Shown piece after piece: positions 24,701-33,321 of a stretch of DNA of 64,000 nucleotides. The notes under the pieces were generated by a model, which was not told the origin of the DNA, did not search any database, and was given only the letters and a program-made list of their open reading frames with translations. Position 1 is the stretch's first letter. Every line of letters starts with the position of its first letter. Source of the DNA: UBA4923 sp964606165 (lineage in GTDB: Bacteria > Bacillota > Clostridia > Saccharofermentanales > DTU023). The position numbers and the translations under genes are program-made. The stretch covers positions 1-64,000 of the forward strand of contig CAZSFQ010000008.1 in the NCBI GenBank assembly GCA_964606165.1. The letters are read 5' to 3'.

Positions 24701-27280
24701 CTAGCCAAAATCTTCCGGTGAAAGGCGCTCGTATTGATCTCGCGTGATGAGCAGCTTTCTCGGTTTGCTGCCCTCGAAAGGCCCGACATAACCGAGTTCG
24801 CTCAGGCGGTCAACCAGTCTTGCCGCCCGGGGATAGCCGATCTGAAGCTTTCGCTGTAAAAGGGAAACCGCGGCGTAGTCGGCCTCCACAACCACCCGCA
24901 GCGCCTCCATCAACAACTCATCCTCCCCGTCTTCCGAAAGGGAGGACTTATCCTCGACATCTGGATTTTCGATGGCGTCGGCCACCTTTTCGTCATAGTC
25001 TTCCGGATAATAACTCTTGATATAGGCCAGTATCCGTTCAACTTCCCTGTTGCTGACGAAGGCCCCCTGTCCCCTGACTGCCTTGATTGAACCGAGCGGA
25101 AAATAGAGCATGTCTCCCCTGCCCAGCAATTTTTCGGCGCCGCCTGAATCGATGATGGTCCGTGAATCGACCTGGGAGGCGACAGCAAAGGCAATCCGCG
25201 AGGGAATGTTGGCCTTGATGACGCCGGTGATGACATCAACCGAAGGGCGTTGTGTCGCGATAATGACGTGGATGCCCACCGCCCTGGCTTTTGCCATCAG
25301 TCTTGATATGGCACTTTCAACCTGGTGCTGGGTAATGGCCATCAAGTCAGCCAGTTCGTCAATCACGATCAGGATATTGGGTATAGCCTCTTCCTGGTCA
25401 TCCGACTTCCTGCTACGGCGTACCGCATCATTGTAAGACGTGATATCGCGTACTTTCTTGTCGGCGAAAAGGCGGTAGCGCCTTTCCATCTCGGCACAGG
25501 CGTAGTTAAGGACGCCATAGGCTTTTTCCGGGTTGGTCACAACGGGTTGGAGCAGATGGGGAATCCCATTGTAAACATTGAGTTCCACGATTTTGGGGTC
25601 GATCATCAACATGCGGACATCTTTTGGAGACGAGCGGTAAAGAATGCTGACAAGGATGGAATTGATGCACACCGACTTGCCCGAACCGGTTGCCCCCGCG
25701 ATCAAAAGATGGGGCATCTTAGCCAGATCACACAGGATGGCCTCACCGCCCACATCACGGCCCAGGGCTGCGACAAGCGGACCGCGCGCCTGTTTGAACT
25801 CTCTTGACTCAAGCAGGCTTCTTAAGAGTACGGGACTCATCTTTTTGTTGGGGATCTCTATTCCGATGGCTGCCTTGCCCGGGATGGGCGCTTCGATACG
25901 GACGCCCATGGCCGCCAGGCTGAGCGCGATGTCATCTGAAAGGTTGACGATCCTGCTCACCTTGATCCCCGGTCCGGGCGCTAATTCGAAACGCGTGATG
26001 GTGGGGCCGGTTGTGTAATTGACGATATGGGCGTCCACACCGAAATTGTCCAGTGTTTCCTCAAGTTTGCGCCCCAGTTCGCGGATCTCCCGGATCTCCT
26101 GCGGCGTCTTTTTCATGCCGCTGTCCTCTTTCAGAAGTGTGAGGGGGGGCGGCCGGTATTCAGATAAGACACTCAGCTGTTCAGCACGGTAGCGCTTAAC
26201 CGGTTTTCTGCGGCTGCCTGCCGAAGGATCAGCTGCCTGCAGGGCTTCAGGCGGCCTCATGGCCAGCTCCCGGGACTCCGCGCCTTCCCGGGCCTCCTCC
26301 TGTTTCAGGTCCTGTAGCGGAGGAAGAGGTGCCGTCGATGGGGGGGTAAAGAGGTAAGGGACACCTTGCAAGGGCATACGTGGCTTGACCTCACCGTCAG
26401 CTGACTGGTATCCGGGCGGTGGTTTATGAAACTGGATTCTCCCGCTTACATGTCCCGACTCGGTCTCAGCGGGCGGATAAAGTGTGTTCCAGCCTGGAGG
26501 TCCTGTAATCGCCGGAATAGGCGGTTCAAGGAGAGGTTCAGCTTCCTCCTCCGTAACAGCCTGCGGCCTGCGTTTGAAGAGTCTGGCAAAAATACCCTGC
26601 CGCTCTTCTTCCTCCTCCAGACTTTCTTCCTCTTCTCCATCCGTTTCAGCAGGGAGACCGGGATCCTCATCGCGAATTAAAGCGGGCCAGCCGGCCATCC
26701 GGGAGGGTGACAGGCCAAAGGCGAAGACAAGAACTGTAACAAGGAGGGCAAAAAGGATGATCAGGGCGCCTGTCAATCCTGCGACACGTTCCAGGGAATT
26801 GGCAACCAGTCCTCCTGCCAGGCCGCCGCTCCAGTGATTACCTGTCTGGATTGCCTGGGGGAAGCGGCCAAAGTTCCAAAGTTCACGGATCAGGCGGAAT
26901 CCGGCAATTTCACCAGGAGCCACAGATCCGATCACTTTCATAAGCTGCCCGTAAGGTAAAACGAAGAGTGAAATCAGTGAGGTGGCGATCAGGTAGATTA
27001 AAAAGAGCGCGCCAGCCTGCTTGGCAGTGACTGCTGCCAGGCGCTGGAGAAAAAACATGAGGGAAAAAACCAAAAGAATGACCGGCAGAATCAAGGCGGC
27101 CGTACCGAAAAGGCCGGAATTGACAGTGGAGAGCGCACGGCCGAGCCAGCCTGTCCAGGATGCCGGAGCGTATAAGGCAAAGGCCATGAGCAGGGACAGG
27201 GCCAGAAACAAGGTCCCCAAAATATCCCGCTGCTGGCGCCTGGTCAGCATCTTATCCGCTTGTCCTTTTGATTCCGGCAT
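24701..27280 (-). CDS. ftsK: DNA translocase FtsK/SpoIIIE
   Basis: Septal ATPase that pumps chromosomal DNA during division. The N-terminal four or so membrane helices cover residues 25-180, followed by an acidic and proline-rich linker. The motor has Walker A GATGSGKSVCIN and Walker B LIVIDELADLM, and a C-terminal gamma winged helix (LLQRKLQIGYPRAARLVDRL) reads orientation sequences. Length is 859. The start has a GAGGTAG SD. Without sporulation genes here I cannot choose between vegetative FtsK and SpoIIIE roles. Confidence 0.96.
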   Translation of the reverse strand: MPESKGQADKMLTRRQQRDILGTLFLALSLLMAFALYAPASWTGWLGRALSTVNSGLFGTAALILPVILLVFSLMFFLQRLAAVTAKQAGALFLIYLIATSLISLFVLPYGQLMKVIGSVAPGEIAGFRLIRELWNFGRFPQAIQTGNHWSGGLAGGLVANSLERVAGLTGALIILFALLVTVLVFAFGLSPSRMAGWPALIRDEDPGLPAETDGEEEESLEEEEERQGIFARLFKRRPQAVTEEEAEPLLEPPIPAITGPPGWNTLYPPAETESGHVSGRIQFHKPPPGYQSADGEVKPRMPLQGVPYLFTPPSTAPLPPLQDLKQEEAREGAESRELAMRPPEALQAADPSAGSRRKPVKRYRAEQLSVLSEYRPPPLTLLKEDSGMKKTPQEIREIRELGRKLEETLDNFGVDAHIVNYTTGPTITRFELAPGPGIKVSRIVNLSDDIALSLAAMGVRIEAPIPGKAAIGIEIPNKKMSPVLLRSLLESREFKQARGPLVAALGRDVGGEAILCDLAKMPHLLIAGATGSGKSVCINSILVSILYRSSPKDVRMLMIDPKIVELNVYNGIPHLLQPVVTNPEKAYGVLNYACAEMERRYRLFADKKVRDITSYNDAVRRSRKSDDQEEAIPNILIVIDELADLMAITQHQVESAISRLMAKARAVGIHVIIATQRPSVDVITGVIKANIPSRIAFAVASQVDSRTIIDSGGAEKLLGRGDMLYFPLGSIKAVRGQGAFVSNREVERILAYIKSYYPEDYDEKVADAIENPDVEDKSSLSEDGEDELLMEALRVVVEADYAAVSLLQRKLQIGYPRAARLVDRLSELGYVGPFEGSKPRKLLITRDQYERLSPEDFG

Positions 27281-27287
27281 GGTGCTG

Positions 27288-27953
27288 CTACCTCAACAGG
27301 CCTGTGGCAAGGGCAGTCAGGAGAATGCCCAGACATGTTTTCCCATCAGTAAGGATCCCGTCCCTGATCTCATCGAGCGCCGTTTCGAGGCGGATACGCT
27401 CACAGGAGATAAACTCGCCTTCGTCCGGGCTGGCAGGACCTTTCATCAATTCGCGGGCCAGATAGATATGAATGACTTCATCTGTATAGCCCGGTGAGGG
27501 GTAAAATCGGATTAAAAGATCCCACCGGTCAGCAGTCAAACCGGTCTCTTCAGCCAATTCCCTTCGCGCGCAGGTCAAGGCATCTTCGGGCGGATCCAGC
27601 TTGCCTGCGGGAATCTCACGCGACGGGCCGCCGGTCCCCACCCTGTACTGATGAACCAGATAAATGGATCCGGCCTCATCAAGGGCGACCACGCAGGAAC
27701 CGCCGGGGTGCCGGACCACTTCGCGGGTCGTATGCCTTCCGTCAGGCAACTGGACTTTCTGAACTTCCACTGAAAAGATCCGTCCGATAAAGCGCGGATC
27801 AACGCCAAGTACTTCCTCTGACAAAAGAGGCTCAGCCGCGCAGTGTGGCAGCTTTTTCCTGTCTGCGCCCTTATTCGCTTCCTCAGGCAAAACACGGGGC
27901 GCACGGACATCAGGTATGCGTTTCCAGCTGTTTTTATCCGGCTCCTGACTCAT
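27288..27953 (-). CDS. NUDIX hydrolase, ADP-ribose pyrophosphatase-like
   Basis: Likely hydrolyses ADP-ribose or a related nucleoside diphosphate. The complete Nudix box runs from GKLDPPEDALTCARRELAEE to TGL at about residues 117-139. The preceding strand region (HPGGSCVVALDEAGSIYLVHQYR) is typical of ADP-ribose pyrophosphatases. It has 221 residues, with an extra ~50-residue polar N-terminus lacking clear homology. It lies between ftsK and RNase HI. Confidence 0.88.
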   Translation of the reverse strand: MSQEPDKNSWKRIPDVRAPRVLPEEANKGADRKKLPHCAAEPLLSEEVLGVDPRFIGRIFSVEVQKVQLPDGRHTTREVVRHPGGSCVVALDEAGSIYLVHQYRVGTGGPSREIPAGKLDPPEDALTCARRELAEETGLTADRWDLLIRFYPSPGYTDEVIHIYLARELMKGPASPDEGEFISCERIRLETALDEIRDGILTDGKTCLGILLTALATGLLR

Positions 27954-27971
27954 CCTGCCTGATCCTCCGCT

Positions 27972-28448
27972 TCAGTTCCCTGTCGTATTTCGAAGTATTT
28001 CATTGACCGCCATTTTATCACAGCGATTGTTGTATTCATTGTCAGAATGACCTTTGACCTTGTGCCAGCTGATATCGTGGCGGAGGTGCTCCTCCCAGAG
28101 CGACTCCCATAAATCCTGGTTGGCGACAGGCATTTTGGCGGCATTTTTCCATCCCCTCTGCCGCCAGTTTTCAATCCATCGCTCGTTAAAGGCAGAAACC
28201 AGGTAAGCGCTGTCACTGTATAAATCGACACGGCATGGCCGCTTAAGCGATTGCAGAGCCTTGAGCGCCGCAGTCAGTTCCATGCGGTTGTTGGTTGTGT
28301 CTGGGTGGTAACCGGAAATTTCTTTTTCGACATCCATGGCGCGGACAATGGCGGCCCAGCCGCCGGGGCCGGGATTGCCCGAGCAGGCGCCGTCGGTGTG
28401 GATAATGACCTTGGTAAGCGGTTGTCTCTTATGTTTTTGAACATTCAT
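27972..28448 (-). CDS. rnhA: Ribonuclease HI
   Basis: Degrades the RNA strand of RNA-DNA hybrids. It has 158 residues with the catalytic acidic residues in HTDGACSGNPGPGG, MELTAALKAL, YSDSAYLV and a late NNRCDKMA. ATG 28448 is the sensible start; a longer frame runs through a tRNA terminator and a tRNA gene. A perfect TATAAT (28455-28460) ends 6 nt before this ATG, so the mRNA may be leaderless; only a short AAGG lies nearby as a possible SD. Confidence 0.95.
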   Translation of the reverse strand: MNVQKHKRQPLTKVIIHTDGACSGNPGPGGWAAIVRAMDVEKEISGYHPDTTNNRMELTAALKALQSLKRPCRVDLYSDSAYLVSAFNERWIENWRQRGWKNAAKMPVANQDLWESLWEEHLRHDISWHKVKGHSDNEYNNRCDKMAVNEILRNTTGN

Positions 28449-28454
28449 GCCTTG

Positions 28455-28460
28455 ATTATA
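28455..28460 (-). promoter_or_regulatory. Perfect -10 box 6 nt before the rnhA ATG
   Basis: TATAAT on the minus strand, placing the expected +1 on the A of the start codon. No good -35 is seen at 16-18 nt, so the assignment rests on the -10 and on its position after the tRNA terminator. Confidence 0.45.
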
Positions 28461-28487
28461 CATGAGGGCCCGGGCATTCAGCCTGAC

Positions 28488-28521
28488 AAAAAGGGACTGC
28501 TCCTGACGAAGCAGCCCCTTT
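28488..28521 (-). terminator. Rho-independent terminator of the tRNA-Trp-Pro unit
   Basis: A 12-bp stem (28490-28501 with 28510-28521, one G-T pair) and an 8-nt loop, followed on the minus strand by a T-run. It starts just after the tRNA-Pro CCA end and isolates the tRNA unit from rnhA. Confidence 0.88.
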
Positions 28522-28525
28522 TCCA

Positions 28526-28602
28526 TGGTCGGAGTGACAAGACTTGAACTTGCGACCTCTTGCACCCCAAGCAAGCACTCTAGCCACCTGAGCTACACCC
28601 CG
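28526..28602 (-). tRNA. tRNA-Pro (anticodon GGG)
   Basis: A 77-nt cloverleaf. The acceptor CGGGGTG pairs with CACTCCG (one G-T), the discriminator is A and CCA is encoded. The anticodon loop is TTGGGGT, so the anticodon is GGG. A TTCAAGT T-loop is present. It is second in a tRNA-Trp, tRNA-Pro unit. Confidence 0.95.
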
Positions 28603-28645
28603 ATCTTGTGTGGAGAACCCCGGCTTGGCAGCCGGGGCCCTCATC

Positions 28646-28720
28646 TGGCAGGGGAGACAGGATTCGAACCCGCAACCCACGGTTTTGGAGACCGTTGCTC
28701 TACCATTGAGCCACTCCCCT
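28646..28720 (-). tRNA. tRNA-Trp (anticodon CCA)
   Basis: A 75-nt cloverleaf starting AGGGGAGTGGCTCAA, with the discriminator G and CCA encoded. The anticodon loop is CTCCAAA, so the anticodon is CCA. A TTCGAAT T-loop is present. It is first in the unit, 35 nt after a strong promoter. Confidence 0.95.
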
Positions 28721-28755
28721 ATCAGGTGACGCCTAAGCGCCACCGGACGGCGTTC

Positions 28756-28785
28756 ATCATAGCAAAGGGATGAAAGCCGTGTCAA
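28756..28785 (-). promoter_or_regulatory. Promoter of the tRNA-Trp-Pro unit
   Basis: TTGACA (28780-28785) and TATGAT (28756-28761) on the minus strand with an 18-nt spacer, lying between the pnp stop and tRNA-Trp. Confidence 0.75.
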
Positions 28786-28794
28786 TCGACCTGT

Positions 28795-31146
28795 TTAGAA
28801 ATGGCGTCCTTTACGCGGTTCGCCCTTTTGTCCGCCGGACTCTTCCCCGTCACGCTTCTCGCGGCGTTCGTAGTTGCCTTTGGAGTAAGAGCCGCGTGAG
28901 CTGTCACGGCTGCCACGGTCGCCGCCGCGATCACCACGATCTCCGCTGTTGCGGTAGTTTCTCCCGCCGCTGCCGCGCTGTCCGTCAGAACGTCTGTCGC
29001 CGCGTCCGCTGGAACGTGTCTCTTCTCTTTCAACATAACCTTCTGGCTTTTCGGTCAGGTCGCGCATTGAAAGATTCAGCCTTCCCTGGTCATCAATTTC
29101 AGAGACAACGACTTTGACATGGTCGCCGACCGAAAGGACATCTTCAACCTTGTTTACACGGTTCCAGGACATTTTCGAAATATGAACAAGCCCTTCCTTG
29201 CCCGGGGCAATCTCAACGAAAGCGCCAAAGGTCATCAAACGGGTGACCACGCCATCAAAGACAGCGCCCGGCTCGGGATCAAAGACGATGGCGCGAATAA
29301 TCTCCATGGCCTTATTCCGGGCTTCCGTATCGGTTGAAGCGATATAGACGTGGCCAAGCGAACCTTCTTCCTCCACATCGATCTGGGCGCCGGTCAGCTC
29401 AACGATCTTGCGGATCACCTTGCCGCCCGTGCCGATTACGTCACGGATCTTGTCAGACGGAATATCGATTTGGTCAATCTTGGGCGCGTAAGGTGACAGA
29501 TCCTCTCTTGCCTGGGCGATAACGGGGTCCATGGCCTGGTCCAGAATCTGGAGCCTGCCCTTTCGGGTAAGTTCGAAGGCGTCGCGGACCATGTCAATGG
29601 TCAGACCGTCAACCTTGATGTCAACCTGAACGGCTGTAATTCCATCCCGGGTTCCCGCTACCTTGAAGTCCATGTCGCCGAAAAAGTCTTCGATGCCCTG
29701 GATATCCATGAATACCATGTAGCGATCCCTGTCTTCAGGGTCGATGATCAGGCCTGAAGAGATACCGGCGACGGGCTTTGTGACCGGGACGCCGGCAGCC
29801 ATCAGGGCAAGGGAGCTGGAGCAGACCGAGGCCTGGGAAGTCGACCCGTTTGACATGGTCACTTCCGAGACGCAGCGGATGGTATAGGGGAATTCGTCCA
29901 GGCTGGGCAGGACGGGAATCAGGGCACGCTCCGCAAGGGCACCGTGACCGATTTCGCGCCGGCCGGGCGAGCGGTTGGGGCGGGCCTCGCCGACACTGTA
30001 GGCGGGGAAGTTATACTGGTGCATATAGCGTTTGCTATCCTGGGTGTCGACCCCGTCCAGGCGCTGCGCGTCATCAACGGTGCCAAGGGTGCAGATGGTC
30101 ATGACCTGGGTCTGGCCGCGCGAGAACAAGGCGGAGCCGTGAACGCGCGGGAACAGGTCGATCTCCGCTCTCAGCTCCCTGATATCCTCAAGGCCGCGCC
30201 CGTCGACACGCCGCTGTTCATTCAGCAGGTAGTGGCGTACCACCTGCTTTTCCAGAGCATCGACCACTTCGGGTGTAAAAGCGGCCATCTCCTCATAATC
30301 CTCATTGATGAAGAGTTTGATTTCGTCGGCCAGAGCGTTGACCGCACGATCCCGCACGGATTTATCGGCCGAAAGGACAGCTTCCTTCATGCGGTCAAAA
30401 TAGCGCTCGCTTACACGACCGAGCAGTTCCGCCGGCGCCTTCCTTGATTCATAGCTGAATTTCTCCTTGCCGATTTCATCGCGCATCCGCTTGATCAGCC
30501 TGCACACCTCGCCAATTGCCTGATGACCCTGCTCGATGGCTTCCAGCATCATTTCGTCGGATACTTCATTGGCCCCGGCTTCGATCATGCAGATCTTGTC
30601 TTCTGTCCCGGCCAGGAAAAGATCCAGGTCGGATTGTTTCAGGTTCTCCAGATCGGGATTGACCATGACCTGGCCGTCCACAATGGCTAGCTGGACGCCG
30701 GCAACCGGTCCATTCCAGGGAATGTCGGAGATGGCGATGGCGGCGGATGTTCCGACCAGGGCCGCCACTTGCGGCGAATGATCGTGATCGACCGAAAGGA
30801 TCAGGTTATTGACGACCACATCATTGCGCAGGTCGTCGGGGAAAAGCGGCCTGATGGGCCGGTCAATGGACCGGGCGGTCAGCACCGCATTTTCGGTCGG
30901 CCGTCCTTCGCGCTTCAAAAAGCCGCCCGGGATCCTGCCGACACTGTACATTTTTTCCTCATAGTCAACTGACAGCGGAAAGAAATCGATTCCTTCACGC
31001 GGTTCGGCTGATGCGGTAACGGTTGTTAAAACCGCTGTATCACCGTAGCGGACAAGGACCGCTCCATTGGCGAACTGAGCCAATTCTCCTGTCTCCAAAA
31101 AGAGAGGGGATCCAGTCAGCTCCATTTCATAAATTCTTTTTTCCAT
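28795..31146 (-). CDS. pnp: Polyribonucleotide nucleotidyltransferase (PNPase)
   Basis: Phosphorolytic 3'-5' exoribonuclease of RNA decay. Two RNase PH-like domains are joined by a helical domain, followed by a KH domain (PSDKIRDVIGTGGKVIRKI) and an S1 domain (GAVFDGVVTRLMTFGAFVEI). It has 783 residues. The last ~70 are an unusual RG/RGG-rich, low-complexity tail (SGRGDRRSDGQRG onward, ending EPRKGRHF) absent from classical PNPases. The start has a GGAGG SD. The rpsO-pnp linkage is conserved. Confidence 0.97.
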   Translation of the reverse strand: MEKRIYEMELTGSPLFLETGELAQFANGAVLVRYGDTAVLTTVTASAEPREGIDFFPLSVDYEEKMYSVGRIPGGFLKREGRPTENAVLTARSIDRPIRPLFPDDLRNDVVVNNLILSVDHDHSPQVAALVGTSAAIAISDIPWNGPVAGVQLAIVDGQVMVNPDLENLKQSDLDLFLAGTEDKICMIEAGANEVSDEMMLEAIEQGHQAIGEVCRLIKRMRDEIGKEKFSYESRKAPAELLGRVSERYFDRMKEAVLSADKSVRDRAVNALADEIKLFINEDYEEMAAFTPEVVDALEKQVVRHYLLNEQRRVDGRGLEDIRELRAEIDLFPRVHGSALFSRGQTQVMTICTLGTVDDAQRLDGVDTQDSKRYMHQYNFPAYSVGEARPNRSPGRREIGHGALAERALIPVLPSLDEFPYTIRCVSEVTMSNGSTSQASVCSSSLALMAAGVPVTKPVAGISSGLIIDPEDRDRYMVFMDIQGIEDFFGDMDFKVAGTRDGITAVQVDIKVDGLTIDMVRDAFELTRKGRLQILDQAMDPVIAQAREDLSPYAPKIDQIDIPSDKIRDVIGTGGKVIRKIVELTGAQIDVEEEGSLGHVYIASTDTEARNKAMEIIRAIVFDPEPGAVFDGVVTRLMTFGAFVEIAPGKEGLVHISKMSWNRVNKVEDVLSVGDHVKVVVSEIDDQGRLNLSMRDLTEKPEGYVEREETRSSGRGDRRSDGQRGSGGRNYRNSGDRGDRGGDRGSRDSSRGSYSKGNYERREKRDGEESGGQKGEPRKGRHF

Positions 31147-31373
31147 GATTGTTATTCCTCCATAACAGCTGGCGCGCCTCCGGCCTTCATCTTCTTAAGC
31201 TAAAGGCGCCATCTTTCAATTTTTCACTTGGAGACAGATTTCAGGCAATAGAGTGTAGAGTCCGCATCCCTTCTTCATGAAGAGCGGCGCAATCTACGTC
31301 CCACTGCCTGTATACGGCCTCCCAACCTACAAGAATGACGGCGGTCACCAGGCCGCCGTCAAGCTTGATCTCT
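31147..31373 (-). other. Intergenic region between rpsO and pnp
   Basis: 227 bases without a gene. It holds the rpsO 3' hairpin (31337-31360) and the pnp SD. I see no clear -35/-10 pair for pnp. In E. coli this interval carries a promoter and an RNase III site that let PNPase control itself; nothing here proves that. Confidence 0.5.
31337..31360 (-). terminator. Hairpin after rpsO, weak terminator or processing site
   Basis: GACGGCGG and CCGCCGTC form a perfect 8-bp stem around an 8-nt loop, 14 nt after the rpsO stop. The following ATTCTTG has few T residues, so read-through into pnp is likely. Confidence 0.5.
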
Positions 31374-31637
31374 TTAACGTCTGAGTCCCAGCCGGGCAAT
31401 TAGAGTGCGGTAGCGCTCGATCTCCAGCTTGGCAAGATAATCGAGCAGGGCGCGCCTTTGGCCGACCAGTTTTAAAAGTCCTCGCCGGGAATGGAAATCC
31501 CCCTTGTGAACTTTCAGATGCTCCGTCAGGTGATTGATCCTCCATGTGAGAAGGGCCACCTGAACCTCCGGCGATCCAGTATCGTCCGGATGCGTCGCGT
31601 ACGCGTCAATAATGGTTTGTTTTGTTTCTTTGTCCAT
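31374..31637 (-). CDS. rpsO: 30S ribosomal protein S15
   Basis: Binds 16S rRNA early in 30S assembly. It has 87 residues with the signature DTGSPEVQVALLTWRINHLT and HSRRGLLKLVGQRRALLDYL. It starts at an ATG after TAGGAGG. It is followed by pnp, the conserved pairing. Confidence 0.97.
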   Translation of the reverse strand: MDKETKQTIIDAYATHPDDTGSPEVQVALLTWRINHLTEHLKVHKGDFHSRRGLLKLVGQRRALLDYLAKLEIERYRTLIARLGLRR

Positions 31638-31713
31638 TTTTCCTCCTATACTCCCGTATCAGCGTCAAGGCCGGACAAGGCCAAAGACCATGACAGGGAA
31701 TGAACCGTCGCTC

Positions 31714-31719
31714 ATTGTA
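31714..31719 (-). promoter_or_regulatory. Possible -10 box for rpsO
   Basis: TACAAT on the minus strand, about 75 nt before the rpsO start. No convincing -35 is present. It lies just after the preceding methyltransferase gene. Confidence 0.35.
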
Positions 31720-31734
31720 ACACAAGGCGCCTTC

Positions 31735-32586
31735 TTATACCATACCGGATCCGCCTTCACGCCGCCGTCCTGCAAGCTCCCAAAGCAATATGGCGCCTGC
31801 CGAAGCGACATTAAGCGATTCGGCACGGCCCGGCATGGGAATGCGCAAAACCCTGTCCGCTTCCTCCAGCGCACCGGCAGAGAGGCCGCTTCCCTCATTG
31901 CCCAGCATCAAAGCCAGACGCGGCTTGAAACTGGACCAGGCCGCCAGGTCCTCCCCTTCCAGTCCCGCTGCCAGGATCTCAAAACCGGTCTGCTTCAGAA
32001 GATTCAGCGCAGGACACACCCCGCCGGCTCCTTCAATGATGGGAATATGAAAAAGAGATCCCATGGAGGCAGCCACTGTTTTGGGGTTCCAGACCGAAGC
32101 GCAGGAATCAGTCAGAATAACGCCGTCCAGGGAAAAGGCGTCCGCTGTCCGGATCAGGGTACCCACATTGCCGGGATCCTGGATGGCTTCCAGAATCAAT
32201 AGCCGGCATGCATCCGCTTCACTTCCCAATGATTCCAAAAAGGGCTCCAGTTGCCCCATCCGGTAAGCTACAAGCGCAATCACTCCCTGGGGCGTCTTTT
32301 GTACCGAAGCGCGGTAAAAGAGCGGGGCAGAAAGCCGGACAAACCGCATATCCCCCAGATTCTCACCTTTTTCTTCCAGGCTCACGGTGATTTGCCGGCA
32401 GGCTTCAGCTCCCTTTTCGTCCTCGCAAAAGAAGATGTACTCCGGCTTATGACCGGATTGCAAGACATCAAGGGTATGCCGCAGCCCCTCGACTGTTATC
32501 AGTTGATTCTTCCGCGCATAGGCGGCTGACTGAAGCGCGACGAGCTTTTTATAAAGCGGATTGTCTTTGGATTTTATCTCTTTCAC
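31735..32586 (-). CDS. SpoU/TrmH-family RNA 2'-O-methyltransferase
   Basis: Likely methylates the ribose of a 23S rRNA or tRNA nucleotide. The N-terminal substrate-binding domain starts VKEIKSKDNPLYKKLVAL. The SPOUT domain has motif 1 LILEAIQDPGNVGTLIRTA, motif 2 LMLGNEGSGLS and motif 3 RIPMPGRAESLNVASAGA. The start is taken as GTG 32586 from family alignment; an in-frame TTG at 32619 is possible and neither has a good SD. Adjacent to rplT, as in several Clostridia. The exact target is unknown. Confidence 0.9.
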   Translation of the reverse strand: MKEIKSKDNPLYKKLVALQSAAYARKNQLITVEGLRHTLDVLQSGHKPEYIFFCEDEKGAEACRQITVSLEEKGENLGDMRFVRLSAPLFYRASVQKTPQGVIALVAYRMGQLEPFLESLGSEADACRLLILEAIQDPGNVGTLIRTADAFSLDGVILTDSCASVWNPKTVAASMGSLFHIPIIEGAGGVCPALNLLKQTGFEILAAGLEGEDLAAWSSFKPRLALMLGNEGSGLSAGALEEADRVLRIPMPGRAESLNVASAGAILLWELAGRRREGGSGMV

Positions 32587-32592
32587 AAGCCT

Positions 32593-32637
32593 GTTTTTCA
32601 GGTTGCCTTGGCGAGGCAAGGGCGGATTGTTCCGCCC
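32593..32637 (-). repeat. Three tandem hairpins between rplT and the methyltransferase gene
   Basis: Reading the minus strand: GGGCGGA-4-TCCGCCC (32620-32637), then TTGCCT-5-AGGCAA, then CCTG-5-CAGG, all before the GTG start at 32586. None is followed by a long T-run. They could form a weak terminator or stabilise the rplT 3' end. Confidence 0.5.
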
Positions 32638-32668
32638 CTCTGCTGTCTTACTGTTTCGGGTCCGCCTC

Positions 32669-33031
32669 TTAAGAAACCTTCAAAGCGCTCTTGGAAATAC
32701 TCACCAGCTCGCTGAAGCCGTTCTTATCGTTGACAGCCAAATCGGCCAGCGCTTTCCTGTCGAGCGCAACACCGGCAAGGTTCAAACCGTTGATAAAACG
32801 GCTGTAACTCATACCATTGGCGCGGGCAGCGGCGTTGATGCGGGCGATCCACAAACGGCGGAAATCCCGCTTTTTCCTGCGGCGGTCGTTGTAAGCGTAT
32901 TGACCTGACTTCATAACCGCCTGGTTGGCGACACGGTACTGTGTTCCCTTGCGGCCGAAATAGCCCTTGGCCCGCTTTAAAACTCTTTTATGGCGCCGGC
33001 GCAAAACCGTGCTTCTTTTTACTCTGGACAT
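32669..33031 (-). CDS. rplT: 50S ribosomal protein L20
   Basis: Early-binding 23S rRNA protein and, in Firmicutes, the repressor of its own operon. It has 120 residues with the very basic N-terminus MSRVKRSTVLRRRHKRVLK and the RRRKKRDFRRLWIARINAA segment. It is last in infC-rpmI-rplT. Confidence 0.98.
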   Translation of the reverse strand: MSRVKRSTVLRRRHKRVLKRAKGYFGRKGTQYRVANQAVMKSGQYAYNDRRRKKRDFRRLWIARINAAARANGMSYSRFINGLNLAGVALDRKALADLAVNDKNGFSELVSISKSALKVS

Positions 33032-33064
33032 CCTGTATCCCTCCCCTTCTTATCAAATCACCGA

Positions 33065-33262
33065 TCACTTATAAGGCAAGAGCCGGCGCAACCGCTTGGC
33101 GTCCTGCGCCGAGACCAGGGTGGTTTTGCGCAAATTGCGCTTCCTTTTCGGTGTCTTCTTGGTCAAAATATGGCTGGTGAAAGCCTGCGAGCGGAGATAC
33201 TTCCCCGTGCCGGTCACCTTATAGCGCTTTTTGGACGAACTGTGTGTTTTCTGCTTAGGCAT
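33065..33262 (-). CDS. rpmI: 50S ribosomal protein L35
   Basis: Basic 65-residue large-subunit protein, starting MPKQKTHSSSKKRYKVTGTG. The SD is GGGAGG. Second in infC-rpmI-rplT; a perfect 8-bp hairpin lies between it and infC. Confidence 0.97.
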   Translation of the reverse strand: MPKQKTHSSSKKRYKVTGTGKYLRSQAFTSHILTKKTPKRKRNLRKTTLVSAQDAKRLRRLLPYK

Positions 33263-33300
33263 AAATAGCCTCCCTTCAGCCTTTGTTTCTTCTATGGATC

Positions 33301-33320
33301 ATCGGGGGTCAGCCCCCGAT
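33301..33320 (-). promoter_or_regulatory. Perfect hairpin between infC and rpmI
   Basis: ATCGGGGG-4-CCCCCGAT directly after the infC stop codon. No T-run follows, so it is more likely an mRNA processing or stability element than a terminator. Confidence 0.55.
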
Positions 33321-33321
33321 T

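Noticed and set aside
28456..28785. 109-codon and 82-codon open frames over the tRNA-Trp/tRNA-Pro region
   Set aside because: They run through two clear tRNA genes and a terminator.
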